From positions 5,113,998 to 5,177,997 of the forward strand of contig JAQFVV010000022.1 in assembly GCA_028023455.1 (NCBI GenBank): a DNA stretch of 64,000 nucleotides. Reading direction: 5' to 3'. Shown piece by piece: positions 28,276 through 40,834 of this stretch (positions within the stretch are counted from its first letter, which is position 1; the number at the start of each line of letters is the position of its first letter). The translations under genes were made by a program, and so were the position numbers. The notes beneath the pieces are model-generated. The model worked only from the letters and a program-made list of their open reading frames with translations, was not told the DNA's origin and did no database searches. Source of the stretch: Epiperipatus broadwayi. Lineage: Eukaryota > Onychophora > Udeonychophora > Euonychophora > Peripatidae.

Positions 28276-28746
28276 TTTCCCTGTACTTCCCGTGAACAAT
28301 TAAGGGAAAACAAAGGAGGCAAGAAAGAGAAAAAAAAATTTTACATTATATAATTTAAAGACGAAAACATTATTATTGTTTTTACAGATATTGAAATAGA
28401 AAAAGCAGAGATTACATGAAGCAATGAACAATTTATATACCTGGATCTAGAATTTATAGTTTAATTAAAATGGCCTAATTTCACTGTGTCTGGTTAAAAT
28501 CATAGAAATAATTAGTTAAACTGAATATATATATATAACAAAAATTCTTAGAATAGGATTAGTTAGTATAATATAAAAAAAAATTTTTTTAGTAGTAATA
28601 GTAATTAAAACAACAATATATATATAATAAAATTTCTATCTAAAACCCTATGTGACTAAAGTACAATCCGTTCAACAAAGTTCATTATATCAAGTTCGTT
28701 TTAAAATTCTCATATACGTTTAATCTGTCCTAAGAGTCTAATATTT
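28276..28746. other. Retrotransposon 3' untranslated interior
   Basis: Lies between the end of the pol-derived frame and the 3' LTR. It is A+T-rich, with a polypurine-like stretch (on the minus strand) next to the LTR. No domain is visible. Confidence 0.6.
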
Positions 28747-29544
28747 TTACAACCCTGGGTCAGGTGGATAATACCTACATGGTTTGAGATTATGGGCATT
28801 GTATGTCCCTTTTATGGTATCTCCATCTTTTAATAAATATGCATTTGGGCCACATGTGCGATCAATTATAAAGGGTCCCCGGTACAAAGGAAAGAACTTT
28901 TTATATATTCTTTTATCTCGGTTACTTTGTTGAGAGTTCCGTACCCAAACATAGTTCCCGACCTGGAAATGTTGGCTTCTTCGATCTGCTCATAATTTCC
29001 ATCCTGCCTTTTCTGTAAGGCGGCGGTGTGACTTGCATCTGTCAGTTTCAATATTGATTTCACGTTTATCCATGGGTAATGGCATCTTGATCAGTAATGA
29101 GTCCACTTTACCAAAATGCAAATGTGTTGGTGTTATGCCAGTGTCCATCTTCATCTCTTTTTTACTGCTTTCACTCAACGGTTCTTGTGGGCCTTCATCT
29201 ATTGGAATAAGGTCTATTTGCTCATCTACTATCATAGGTTTGTCAAGTATTTCTAATTCCCTTTCCTTTTCCATTTCTTTAATTTCTTCTTCCTTTTTAC
29301 TAGCTGGGGATATTCCAAAATGTTCCTTTATGGCTTCTAACTCTCTCCACATAAGGTATTTAAATTCCTGATATTCTCTCACTCTTATCTTTTCTTCTTC
29401 TTGTCTCTGTCTTGATTCTTCATCTCTTCTTTTTCTCATTTCCTCCTCATACATTTTCTTCATTTCTTGCATATTCTGTCTAAATATTTCAAGTAACCTT
29501 AGACCGAAGTTCATTGATGCTATTCTGTCATTTTCTGCTTCCAT
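28747..29544 (-). pseudogene. gag-like/integrase C-terminus fusion frame of the LTR element
   Basis: From ATG at 29542-29544 the minus strand encodes a charged, Glu/Lys/Arg-rich coiled-coil-like region (about residues 15-115, with MKKMYEEEMRKRRDEE), then an integrase-type segment with TPTHLHFGK and INIETD. After one in-frame TGA at 28990-28992 it continues with VGNYVWVRN, YRGPFIIDR and TYNAHNLKP and stops at TAA (28747-28749). The last part matches the GPY/F module at the C-terminus of Gypsy-family integrases. Intact elements have well over a thousand codons between these two ends. The join is in frame, so the copy may have made a small gag-IN protein before the TGA arose. Confidence 0.75.
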
Positions 29545-30209
29545 TTTTCTTAATATTATTTATTTTCTTTATACTATTAGCATTTGACTACTCCCCACCG
29601 GTATATTGGCCCTATAACACTCTTTCGCTGCCCTCACCTACTCTACATTGCCCTATCTCTATATTGCTGCGTTTAACATATTTAACATATATATTATAGC
29701 GAACTACTGGTCACGCGTATAATAAGCCACTGCTGTCTATGATATATATATTTGTACTTTAACAAAATATTTACTGTTAACATATATAACAAGTTCTGCT
29801 GTCTATGCTATATATATAATGGTGCTTTAATAAAAAAATTCAATGCTACTTGCTTTCTCATTTAACGACTGATTACTTTTTTTTTTGACATATATATATA
29901 AAATATTTCATTAGATCCGAGTATTTTCATTCCTTCTTAAATTACATACACATCCCTGCTTTCCTTAAATTTGTTATTACACCTGTTGTCCTTTCATTCA
30001 CTTGACCCCCATTATTTCACTTGATTTATTTTTTTTTTGATTATTTTTATCAAAACAAAATCGTATATATATAAAATAATTAGCCAACTCGAGTAAAAAA
30101 TGCTAAAAGAAATTTATATGCATTATATTTTGCTCAGGGTATATATGGGTTTTTTGTATCGAAAGCTCCACGTTGGAAAGTGCCAAACGCTAAAAAAAAA
30201 CTTTAACTA
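29545..30209. promoter_or_regulatory. 5' leader of the LTR element with candidate primer-binding site
   Basis: On the minus strand, 24 nt inside the 5' LTR (30161-30185), the sequence reads TGGCACTTTCCAACGTGGAGC. It partly resembles a tRNA-Lys-type primer-binding site (TGG...CCAACGTGG.GC). The offset from the LTR and the mismatches make this tentative. Short duplicated TGCTGTCTATG segments occur near 29730 and 29798. Confidence 0.4.
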
Positions 30210-32787
30210 TGTAATGGTCAGAAAACGTGTGACTCATAAACATAGTGCAGAATTCGACCACCATACAGAACAGCAGCACCATCGAGTAGCAAAGCCACCC
30301 ATGGTACTGAGTTCGAACATAGTTTATCGGTTCCACAATATAATCCACGAAACAATGCATCTGATGTGACATTAGTAAATATTTCCTTAGGCACGGTGGT
30401 CAGGGATATGCAAGAGACTAATGATTTTATTCTTGAGTTAGCCAATAATCAAACTAATATTAATTAAACATTCATATTTACATAATCGAGGAAATATTAT
30501 ATAGAATGGGTATCGAATAAATTAAACGAAACTGCAGACGTATAGTTTAAAATTATTTATTCACACATTTTAATAAGACAATCATTTACTAATAATATTT
30601 TGTTGATTCAAAGCTTCAGTAGTGGGATTTGTGACATGATTATATTTTAAAGAATACATTTATTTATTTAGACATTATTTTATATTGAGGACTTCAGTAG
30701 CAGTATTTCCGATACTGTAATGTTTAAAAAAGGAATTCAATTATTTGAAGGTGTCATCTAGCTACCTAAAATTCTCGAGTAAGTATTTCTAATGCATGCC
30801 TTGGGGAATTTATACTTTTGCAATGCAAGAGTCTAAAGTAAAATTTAAGAGTAGCGGCGGACATATATTTATTTAATTAAAATATTTATTTTATGACTAA
30901 GGGCAAACCTTTATTTGAGAGTGAATTATGAAGATAATGCAGAGGCGGAGTGATATATAGAATAATAAAACTAAGTAAAGGAACACATGGTACGCTTTAG
31001 AAAGGTGATATGGAATGGCAGTATATCGAAACTGCAATGCCGTGAATGAGTTTATAAGAATGTCAGGCTGGTCTCTGCCATCGGCCTGATGAAGTAAGGT
31101 GTCACATAAGCATAACCAGGGACAAGCGGTCCATGTTGCAGTTTGGCGGCTGGCTGCATGACATTGTCAAATCCTACGGGAGCACCCATTATGCCCGCTT
31201 GTGTAGGATGACTGGGGTTAATTTCAACCCTGAAGAATCCAGAAATTTCACAGCAGAATGGGTCATCGCATCTCTAAAATGTAACACATGTATACTGTAT
31301 AAACGATTATGATGAGATTTAAATAAATTTCTGACTTGGCCCTACACTATCAACATTTACTAAAGAACATTGGTGACTCTCAAAGAAATGTAATTTTCTG
31401 GAATTATTCATGATGATTTAATAAATACAAAACCTATATAAATTGGGAATTATTATAACTAATACGTCAGCCATTTGCGAAGTTGTAGACCCCTGCATTA
31501 CCATAAATGAAGCATTGAATGTGTGTCGGTTTATATGAAAATTAAATTATTTATGAAAGTAATGTTAATGAAATCTGACACGCATTCACTATTTCAAGCG
31601 ATCATAGATTTAAACTTTGAACATTGAGACAATTATTAGCATGCAATAATTAAATAATAAATATAGATAAAATATAGATTTTAGAAATATGCACCCAAGA
31701 AAGATAGAATGAGGTAAGCTAGATTATTAGAGAAATTTACACATTAGGTTAATTATTCAATTTTAGTTATACAAATGATAGTTTTTACATTTTATAATTG
31801 AGATAAGTATTATGAAGAAGAGCTATAGCATATTATTAGAGTACTCTAGAGTTTGAACACAGACAGGTACCTGTTTTATAAGAAGTTTTCTGATTCCATT
31901 AGTTTAGCAGCAAAAAGTTCACGAGTGGCAATTCTTTCTTGTATTTAAATATTTCATTCACTTTCACAGCAGCAGCAGCTTTCTCATTTATTTCAGGCAG
32001 CAGATCTTCATGGTTAATTTATGACGGGCAATGGAAAGTTCGGCATCCGATAGGCCATCTCCCGATGGAGAATAATCTAGGTGCTTTACTCGGTCATACC
32101 TTGGCAGGAACAAATTATTTTTATATTTTTGGAAACTCTCAGTGATCGAGAGCAAAGCTAAAGTTTAAGTGAATGGCTCCAGCAAGTCTAAGATGGCCCC
32201 CCTTTTTTTATCTTGATCTCTCACATTTTTGTTACGATATTTTAGGTTCTACTTAATCTGCCCTGAGGATAATCAATGCATTTTGTTGGTTTTTAATAAA
32301 AGAAAGCTGCTGTTCTATTGTTTACATTTTACATTTACTAATTATATTTTCGGGAATTTTTCTTTAATTAATCTATTATCTATCACTGACCGATGCTTTT
32401 AAATTTCAAAGACAAAAAGGGAACATAAGATTATTTTAACTTTTAATTAAATATTACATCAGATTTTTTTAGAATTATTATTAAACGAAATTTAAACAAA
32501 GCAATAAATACGAACTTTATAATCCAAAATAAATGATTAAAATTATACAAAATTATATAACTAAAAGAAATCTAAATGATATTATTTTATCCCCATTTAT
32601 TGCCTTTAATTTGAGATCGAAATGTGTGCGTGTTTATGCTGAATTCTAAATATATTTATACATTTTTAATATTGCTACACACACAATTCGATACCAAAAA
32701 GTTTAAATTTGGGCGAGGTAGACCGGTCAGTGAGAGATGACAGAAAAAGGTGAAACTTAAGATTCGAATACGAATCTTACTGTTTCA
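30210..32787 (-). repeat. 5' LTR (right copy), 2578 bp
   Basis: Partner of 25448-28275, from TGTAATGG to CTGTTTCA. As the upstream LTR of a minus-strand element it would have driven transcription towards lower coordinates. It is shorter by about 250 bp owing to the replaced segment. Open frames in the plus direction near 31939-32145, mirrored at 27425-27631, are duplicated only because the LTR is. Confidence 0.9.
31052..31273 (-). pseudogene. Coding-like exon remnant inside the right LTR
   Basis: Homologue of 26538-26759: same length, same acceptor-like end, same stop, 73 codons open. By eye three codons differ silently and about eight differ by amino acid (for example R/C, R/G, R/Q, L/P), several being CpG-type transitions. 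That pattern fits neutral decay. Function unknown. Confidence 0.45.
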
Positions 32788-32791
32788 ATAT

Positions 32792-35700
32792 ATGTATTTT
32801 TTCTGCATATAAAATAATATTCATAAAAATTTTAATGTTTGAATTTTAAAAATTTCACTGTATATATATGCATATATTCATGTATGGTATTTATTTATCT
32901 GTTATTTAATAAACTTTTTTATTGTTATATAAATGGCAATTTATTAACTGTTGTCTATTAGTTAAATCTACCTCATTCCGAATACTTCCTAAATATCAAT
33001 GATCATTATAAACAGCATCTATGTTCTAAACTAAGTTATTGTTAAAAGTGTAAAAGAATAAGATAATCATAGTTAATGGTAGATATCCTATTGTCATTGG
33101 TAGCCAGGAAGTGGAGTCCTGAGACTGTACTAATGCATCAATTCATAAATAAAAACACCAATATGAAAGACTCTTATGCCAACCATTGGAGGAATAGTTT
33201 GCATATAGAAAATATTCTAAATATAATCAATGCCCATTATAGATGCATCTGTAGCATCAGAGAAATAAATATGTGATTTGATTATGATTAGTAATCTTAA
33301 ATACCACCAGAAATCTTCACATCAGCACTTCTATAGTATATTTTACTTAGATATTATAGTGCCATTTAATATACTGTTGATCATAATCTTCATGTTAACA
33401 AAAATGGCTGACCAACAAATGGCTTGCTCATTAAAGGATAATCTAGTTATTCTTAAAATCTTGCAATATGTAGATAAATACAAATAAATGACCATAGTGC
33501 CTTGAACATCAATGAATGCTCACTGCCCAATTAATCTCCCATTACAATATATATATATATGAAATTAAAATGGAAGTAGCTGCTACTCTCAATAAAAGTA
33601 TATATAAACTAATTGTCAAAAGTCAATAAATTCAAATGCAGCTTTACTATTTTATGTCATTAATTTATGATTATTAATTACATATATATATAATTAACTT
33701 GATTATTTGTCTGTATGAATCTTTTGTCTATTAGAACTTTTTGTGAGTATAATCCCATTTTTTGTTTTCAATAGGTTTCTCATCAGTCTAGGAATTCAAC
33801 TGCATTGGTGATTTTATATTGCTATAGGCATTAGTAATTATACAAAAGACAGATATTTATAAGGGATAGAATAAGGAAAACAATATTAAGCTGAATGCCC
33901 TTCTTTGTAAATAATGGCATGGATATTCAGAGACTCTTTGCTTTAGTGATTCTTTGCTTAGCCAAGCATTATAGGTAAATCATTGCTGTGCGTTCTCGAA
34001 TTTATTTGTTAATCAATAATCAATAGTTTATATTTGAAATAGTTATTATACATTAATAAAATAGCCATAGGACCTTAGTTTTATTTCATTCTCAAGAAGA
34101 AATTTCGGTGCCCGATGATTCACTTGCCCAAGATAACAAGAAAAACGAATAAAAACTATTTTACAGTAAAACCTTCCTATGAATATTTCTTTTCCAAGTT
34201 CTATGATCTGGACATTTTAATTACCCACATGTTTCTATATACATTAATATATTTTTTACTTATCTATTTTTAAAACAAAGCAGTTTAATTTGTTTGTTTA
34301 AGGATTATTTTGTTTATTTAAGAATTTTTCTGCCTGGAAAAACATTTTTCTTTTTTTTTCCTTAATTAAAAATATAAAATTTACTTCAATTTTATATATT
34401 TTTTCTTTTACCAAATTTACTTTTTAATCAAGTAATGATTTAGTTATTTATATAACATTTTATAATTTTTCTTATACGAAATTGATTTTTAAATCAAACA
34501 ATGATTTATTTATATAATATTCTATAACTTTCTTCTACAGGTATTTTTCGTATTTTTTATTATTTTAACATATATCATATTGGCTCTTGATGTTTTTATT
34601 GTTTATTCTGATAAAATATAAGTAATGCCTTAACAATTTATCATACATCATAATAAGAAGCACTCTTTTAGTTCTTGTACCTAAGAAACTATCATTTATA
34701 ATATTGGTTTGAACCTTATAATGTAATTAAACTAGAAGTTTTCCAAAACAAAACACTATTTCAAAATTGCGATGTATTTATATACACTCATCCCTTGTAT
34801 AGGCATAAAATCTGTTGTTATAACAATAGAAACTAAAAACCTTTATTTCTATTAACAGTATGTGGAAAAATCTCATTCTATAGTCCACTTGACTAATTAT
34901 TTCTAATTTGTCATTTTAATTATCTCAGGGTTACAAAAAAAAATCATTGCTTCCACAACCATAATTTTATATTAGTCAACTGCCACATTCAATATTATTC
35001 TATACTAAATTCTAGTATTTTTAATTAATATTTGTAAATTACTGTGATATCCATTTCATCTTAATGTAAGTCATGAAAAAATCAAACATCCAACAATTCT
35101 TTCCCCTCTCCATAGAGAGAAAACAAAATTTCATCAACACTGTCATCTGTCAGGTAGAGAGATTCTGAATAGTTTTATTTTTTAATTAATAATAAATATA
35201 TAATTATACAAATATATTCTATGCTTATCCATAATATTATATAAATGAAAAAATTTGTTTGTTCTTTTTGTTACTTTATAATTCAACAAATATTACATCA
35301 ATCTTAATAAGTCTTGCATGATTTTTTTATTCTTTTTTTTTTTTTTTTTGGAGATTTACATAGGTTATGACCTTTTGCTTTATGGTACTTAAATATTTTT
35401 AAAACTTTGGTAATTTGCAGTATAAAAATATATTGGCATTGTAATAATTTTTAAATGATTTCAGTAAAATGTAAAACGAGGGCAGCACTGGTTAAAAGAT
35501 TGTGGATGTTGAAAAATTTTCAAAGTATGATGTCATCTACATACTACAGAAATTGAGAAAAAATTAATTTTTGGTAAAGCAAGATAAAATTTAATTTCAT
35601 AAATATATTTTTAATCAATTAAATTTTAATTCTATCACATATTTAATACTACAATGTTAAAATTTCATAGTCATTTTTTAAAATTAGTTGATTATATGAT

Positions 35701-36340
35701 AAATATATTTAAACTAAAATCCTAAAAGTTAAACAAGATAACTCATCACAAAAGATTATATTTTCATGAGCTGTTGTTAACTCATGTAATATTATTTCAT
35801 GTGAGTAATATGTAAATATATACTCTGTGGAAGCAGCTACATATTTTCTTATATTCTTTCATTCTACTAACATATGCAAAGCATCTGGTATTACAGCTAG
35901 TACACATATATATTGTAACGATATATAAATATGCCATTACATTAATTTAAAATAAAAACTAAGTTTGCAAATAAAAATACATTTATTAAAAATCTAAAAG
36001 CTAAAATTAAAGAGTTGTTAAACATATATATATTTGCACCGATGCAAAACTTTAAAAATATTTTTTTTAATAAATAAAAGTATTTGAACGTATTTTGTTA
36101 TAAAAAAGTACAAGATTTAAAGATAAAATATTTTTGTAAATGGAAATGATTGTTTTATAAATTAATTGAAAAGCAAACTGGCCCTTGGGCTCTTATATAC
36201 TGTAATTAAAAAGTCAGAGGATAAGATAGATAAGAGAATAAAAAGAATTAGCTTGTCCAATATAGAAGCAGCAAATAAAGGCCCGGACCATAACGAAAAA
36301 AATGGAACAGTGACATTTTTGTTCGTGGAATCCATAGGAG
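32792..36340. other. A+T-rich tract, no confident genes
   Basis: Frames at 33076-33276 and 33278-33487 lack recognisable domains. There are short (AT)n runs near 33547 and 33680 and a poly-T run near 35330. No terminal repeats or RNA genes are seen. Confidence 0.5.
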
Positions 36341-36514
36341 TATTATAAAAAGAGAAATATAGAGTTTCCAGACAGTTCCAACTTGAGTTTGTGAGAAGAC
36401 GATAAGACGCACTTGTTGTTCTCTCTCACTTATTTTAAAAAATGAAATGACTGAAATATCAGGAATGAACCAGCTGAGGTCTCCTTCAAGAACAACAGAT
36501 CGGACTTTTCTACT
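36341..36514 (+). promoter_or_regulatory. Candidate promoter with short first coding exon
   Basis: A TATA box (ATTATAAAAAGAG, about 36342) precedes a pyrimidine/AG start-like region (CCAGACAGTTCC, about 36369) and a locally CpG-containing leader. An ATG at 36447 opens a short frame beginning MTEISGMNQLRSPSRTTDR. It runs into a strong donor-like GTAAGA at 36515, leaving the exon in phase 2. No downstream exon is identified and the peptide is not recognised. It could equally be the leader of an LTR element. Confidence 0.25.
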
Positions 36515-36519
36515 GTAAG

Positions 36520-38952
36520 ATATAAAAGAAAAATTTTTTACTAAAAGTAATATTTGCTTATTTACTCATAATTAAGTTTCAGTAAGAATGATGTTTAGTA
36601 AATTCTAAGTAATTACACCGACATCATTCAGCCAAAAAACATTGTAAATAGTAATTTAAAGTGAGAATCTATTCACGCTCTCTTTAACAGTTCTTCAGAT
36701 TTGCTCATATAAAAGAATTTGAGTCATAGGAATAAGAGGATCCTTTTTATTCCTGCATAAACACTATATCTTGGATTGAAGAGGAGAGTATTCATTTATT
36801 TAACACTCAAAAGGCGCGTGCTCAATTAGCTTGAAAGGCTGATATTGGAATAAAAGTAATTAAGAACTTTAAAAGATTTGATCAGCTAATCTAAATTTTT
36901 AAAAAGGAACTTTTATCTGACTTATGTTTCAAATTAATGATAAATGTTTAATTTTTAAATGTTTGTTGGCTAAAAAAAAATAATTTCCATTTTATTATTT
37001 TTTATTTGTATTAATATTTCTTGTTTTAATTTTAAATGCATTAAATTTAAGTTGGGTATGGATGTTGCATGGATTCATTAGCAGTTAATTATGTTGTGGT
37101 TTCCATATTCGATTAGAATATATAAGTCATCGATGTCAATGCAGCATCTTATGATGAATGCCATTGGGTTTCTTGTATTTCCTCTGCAATTGACGTTATC
37201 GATGACTTTGTATTTTGATCAGTTATGTTTATTTTGGAATGTTTTTGACCGTGGATTCTATGCAGCCGATCTATACTCAACATTATAAAACAAATTTTAC
37301 AAATTTCATCTGTGCAAATTTAAATAAATGTTAAATTTAAGTTGGGCATGAATGGCTATATAGATTTGTAAAGTTATATTAATTAATGAGGGGAGGGTAA
37401 TCTTAGGTTATTTGTTTCGTAGTTAAATTGGGTCAATGGATTGGATATATTGGTGTAATTAGTAGATGTATGAGATCCGCTATGGGCAGGATTGCATATA
37501 TACACCGCACAACCCTTTTGCCTATGGATGGGATTGTAAGTCAGCAAAAAGGACCGTGTTCCCTTCCTATGGAGTTTTTATTTTATTGTTCTTCTTGTAT
37601 TGGACAAGATTCAATGTCTTCTCTAACTATACTGTTCAGATGTACATTCCTGACAGTATAGTATATTTGTGCTGGTGTATTTTCATGCTACATTGAATAC
37701 ATCAATGTATTAGATGGATTGACACCGGTTTGACTGCGAACTTTTGGCCTAAGGTTAAATAAGGGATAGAATATTTTCTTTTCAAATGCAAATCTATGTA
37801 GTTTATTCATACGCAACAATCTTAAAATAAATATAAATTTCATCTGTGTAGATGATTTAAAATTTTAAAATAATAAGTTAAATTAAAAGAATGTTAAAAT
37901 CTAAAATAATAAATATTATTCCTCAAAATTTAAAATGATTCAAAATTTATATGTGTGTAAATAAATGTTTGTGTGTTAATTACTGGCAGTGGCTTTTATT
38001 TTTTTATATATATTTAAGATACAAATTAATCAAGTTATTTATTATTTCTGCATCTCCATGAGCTAGTGACATTGGGCTAATGGTCTAAATATTTAAATAA
38101 AGTGGAATCTTAACAGAGCGTATCTGCCTACTTTATAAATTTTTCTAGGTTTAAATGCTTAGATGGCACCCTTGTAGTGTGGATTACAGTAAGATTCAAT
38201 TTTTCACTTTCTTTTGGATCGTTATAATATATATATATGCACATACAAAAAACTATAATAATGCACCTATATATATATGCATATGCATGCAAATAAGTTC
38301 AAATCCCTCTATTTACTTATATAAGAAACATTCAGTACACTGAATGAATAGACTAATTAGATATTGCCTTAAAATTATATATATATATAAGAGATTAGGA
38401 TTAATATATATATAATAATTAATAGTACTATTGTAGAATGAAAGAACCAAGCTAAGGGTAAATTTATCTATTTGTCCTTATATTACTCTTCCACAACATG
38501 GAGAAAATATCTAACCATTTTATAACATCTTATCATATGGTGAAATATATTCTAATAATTAATGGAGTGCTAAATAATATATATATATATACTTTAATGC
38601 TGATTATTCAAAATTTATAATCATTTCTCATATTTTATAATCTCTTATTTCTAAACTTTCTGCCAATGTATGAAAGTAGTATTCCTTCATTTTTTATTAT
38701 CTATACATTTAACGAGCAACCTTGACTCATCAAATGAGTATTATAATGAACTAAGAATATAACTGAGAAATACCAATTAAAGAAATGCACTGTTATATGT
38801 TTAAAATGTTACTGGAAAATATCAACCTATTTCACTATTATCAATTACAAAAATATACATTCCCTGTGACAAATAAATTTTTGTTCTACAGTGTCATTTT
38901 TTTGTAATATTGTTGAAGGGTCAAAATTGAAAAAATAAAAATTTCATTGTAA
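36520..38952. other. A+T-rich tract with a hairpin; weak coding-like frames
   Basis: Overlapping plus-strand frames at 37428-37696 are slightly protein-like but no family is recognised. The stretch also holds the inverted repeat at 37126-37208 and a short direct repeat (TAAATTTAAGTTGGG) near 37044 and 37334. Confidence 0.4.
37126..37208. repeat. Inverted repeat, about 21-25 bp arms
   Basis: AAGTCATCGATGTCAATGC at about 37126 is matched in reverse complement by the end of the interval (GACGTTATCGATGACTT), with a few mismatches and about 35 bp between the arms. The CpG- and ATCGAT-containing arms stand out from the surroundings. It is possibly a MITE remnant. Confidence 0.6.
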
Positions 38953-39116
38953 ATAATTCAAGTTTAACTTAAACACACAGGCTTATTATATATCTGTGTC
39001 TATATATGTAATATATAGGGTATGTGAGCAATGACTTTCACATGACCCACCACTCTCCCCACTATTTCATAACACTGATACACTTGAACACATATATGTT
39101 GAAAAGATAAATAATC

Positions 39117-39160
39117 ACCAATATACGTATTTCATGCTAAACCAGCAATCATCAATTGAT
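39117..39160 (-). ncRNA. Hammerhead ribozyme-like motif, unit A
   Basis: Minus strand: stem I side ATCAA, core TTGATGA (first base changed from C), stem II TGCT/AGCA around loop GGTTT, GAAA, short stem III around CG, cleavage-site ATA, then TTGGT. Stem I is weakened to a G-U pair at one position. Probably less active than the copy 468 bp away. Confidence 0.6.
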
Positions 39161-39584
39161 CCAGATTACCATCTCTACACATATATGCTATAAGTGCTCA
39201 GATATATATTAAGATCCTCATACTTTAATGGACAGGCCTCAATCTACTCCACACTCCAACTCTTCAACTGTCCATCCAATTGAAAATCTGATGATGGAAT
39301 GCTGAAAGGCCACCCTAAGGCCAAGATTTTTGTCACACCCATGTTGACCTAAGGTCAATCTGATCCCTCATGCACAGGACATAATCCATTTAATACATAT
39401 ACAATGGATGGGCAGACATCTCTACTATGTAATAACTGAAACACACAGGCTTATTATATACCTGTGTCTATATATGTAATATATAGGATATATGAGCACA
39501 GGCTTTCACACGACCCATCACTCTCCACACTATCTCATAACACTGATACACTTGAACACATATATGTCGAAAAGATAAATAATC

Positions 39585-39628
39585 ACCAATATACGTATTT
39601 CATGCTAATCCAGCAATCATCAGTTGGT
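39585..39628 (-). ncRNA. Hammerhead ribozyme, unit B (complete core)
   Basis: Minus strand: ACCAA pairs with TTGGT (stem I, 5 bp), the core CTGATGA is intact, and stem II is TGCT/AGCA with a five-base loop and a T-T opposition at its base. GAAA is intact. ATA/TAT around CG forms a minimal stem III, and cleavage would follow the A of ATA. This is a type I hammerhead with very short stem III, as reported for Penelope-like elements and animal retrozymes. The T-T at the stem II base probably replaced an ancestral G-C. Confidence 0.76.
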
Positions 39629-39900
39629 CCAGATTATCATCTCTACACATATATGCTATAAGTGCTCAGATATATATTAAGATAACCAATTCTCATACTT
39701 TAATGGACAGGCCTCAATATACTCCACACTCCAACTCTTCAACTGTTCATCCAATTGAAAATCTGATGATGGAATGCTCAAAGGCCACCCTAAGATCGAG
39801 ATTCATATATGTGTTCAAGTGTATCAGTTATGAGATAGTGTGGAGAGGGGGGGTTGTGTGAAAGTCTGTGCTTATATACCCTATATATAATTCAAGTTTA

Positions 39901-40834
39901 AAAATCAAGATGAAGTCACATTTACATTAAGCATAAATATTGGGCTCACAACATGAATGGTGAAATCTAGATACTTCAAGTCTAACTCATTTGATGAGTG
40001 AATATTGTTGGAAAAATACAATACAATGAAAAAATGCAGGTGGTATTTATGTATATTCATGGTTAGTTGCAACACAATGAATCATAAGACAAAAGAGATG
40101 GTGTAAATTTTGAAAAAAAGGATGTGAATGACCACTGATCTGTCAGACAACATTGTGAAGAAGAGTAGACAGATGTCTCACAGTGCTTAGTTCTTTAGTG
40201 CTACCATTAATAAGTATAGAATGTATTTATGTATTATATATTTTCATATACACATATTTTGTATATCTTAAATATAAAGTATAACTATTCTATTAGATTA
40301 TAGATTCAATTAAATTACTAACAATATTATTACAAAGTTCTGCATCTGTTTATGACCTTTTCAATTGCATCAATATTTTATTAACATCAATTTAATGTCT
40401 GGAAAGAAAACTTCTGTACAATATCAATTTTTTACATAGATGAATCACACTGGTGTCTAGTCTCTAAGGGAAAGAAAAAAAGAAAAATTAAAATATGAGT
40501 ACCATTTAATCTAATAAAGATAGCCAATGATTTTCTTTATCAATTGTTTTGATACATATACTGTATATCAAAAAAAAATTAATTTTAATATATATATAAC
40601 GTAATATAATAATAAAAAAATTATCAGAATATTTGTTAGTGATAATGGCAGTTTAACCTTGTAATTATATGGTGGATAATTCCCTTCATCTAGTTGAATT
40701 AATAAATGTTTTAGAAAAATGTATACTTTGTTTAATATTTTTTTCCAAATAGATTCAATTGTTTGTAATAATGTCTTGGTTAATGTAACATACAATTTTT
40801 GCAGCCTTATTCTTCTTCTCTTCTTCAAGTATTT
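39901..40834. other. A+T-rich tract, no confident genes
   Basis: The minus frame 40568-40828 is Leu/Lys/Ile-rich and featureless. No repeat boundaries are recognised. Confidence 0.5.

Larger units (their letters stand above)
25448..32787 (-). mobile_element. Gypsy-like LTR retrotransposon, long LTRs, internally deleted
   Basis: Two long direct repeats, both starting TGTAA and ending TTTCA (TG...CA), enclose a 1.93-kb interior. The 4-bp flanks are ATAT at 25444-25447 and 32788-32791, a plausible target duplication for this class. The interior reads on the minus strand. A 5' leader (30209 to 29545) is followed by one frame joining a gag-like N-terminus to the integrase C-terminus; protease, reverse transcriptase, RNase H and the integrase core are absent. 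LTR-to-LTR divergence is about 3% in a 500-bp stretch counted by eye, so insertion is not very recent. The copy is non-autonomous. Confidence 0.9.
38967..39886 (-). mobile_element. Retrozyme-like tandem dimer with hammerhead motifs
   Basis: A 920-bp insertion lies between perfect 14-bp duplications, ATAATTCAAGTTTA, at 38953-38966 and 39887-39900. It contains one full unit (38967-about 39428), a second, 5'-shortened unit (about 39429-39800) and a short inverted copy (about 39805-39885) at the end that is 5' on the minus strand. Both units begin on the plus strand with ACT(T/G)AAACACACAGGC. Each carries a hammerhead motif on the minus strand 468 bp apart. No protein-coding capacity is seen. The layout fits a retrozyme-like element: tandem units able to yield unit-length RNA by self-cleavage. 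Confidence 0.85.

Noticed and set aside
37091-37288. Coding exon on either strand (protein-like minus frame)
   Set aside because: The stretch is largely an inverted repeat around ATCGAT, which explains the open frames on both strands.
39290-39330. CTGATGA...GAAA on the plus strand of the retrozyme-like unit
   Set aside because: The bases between do not form stem II and other copies have CAAA in place of GAAA. The true motif is on the minus strand elsewhere in the unit.
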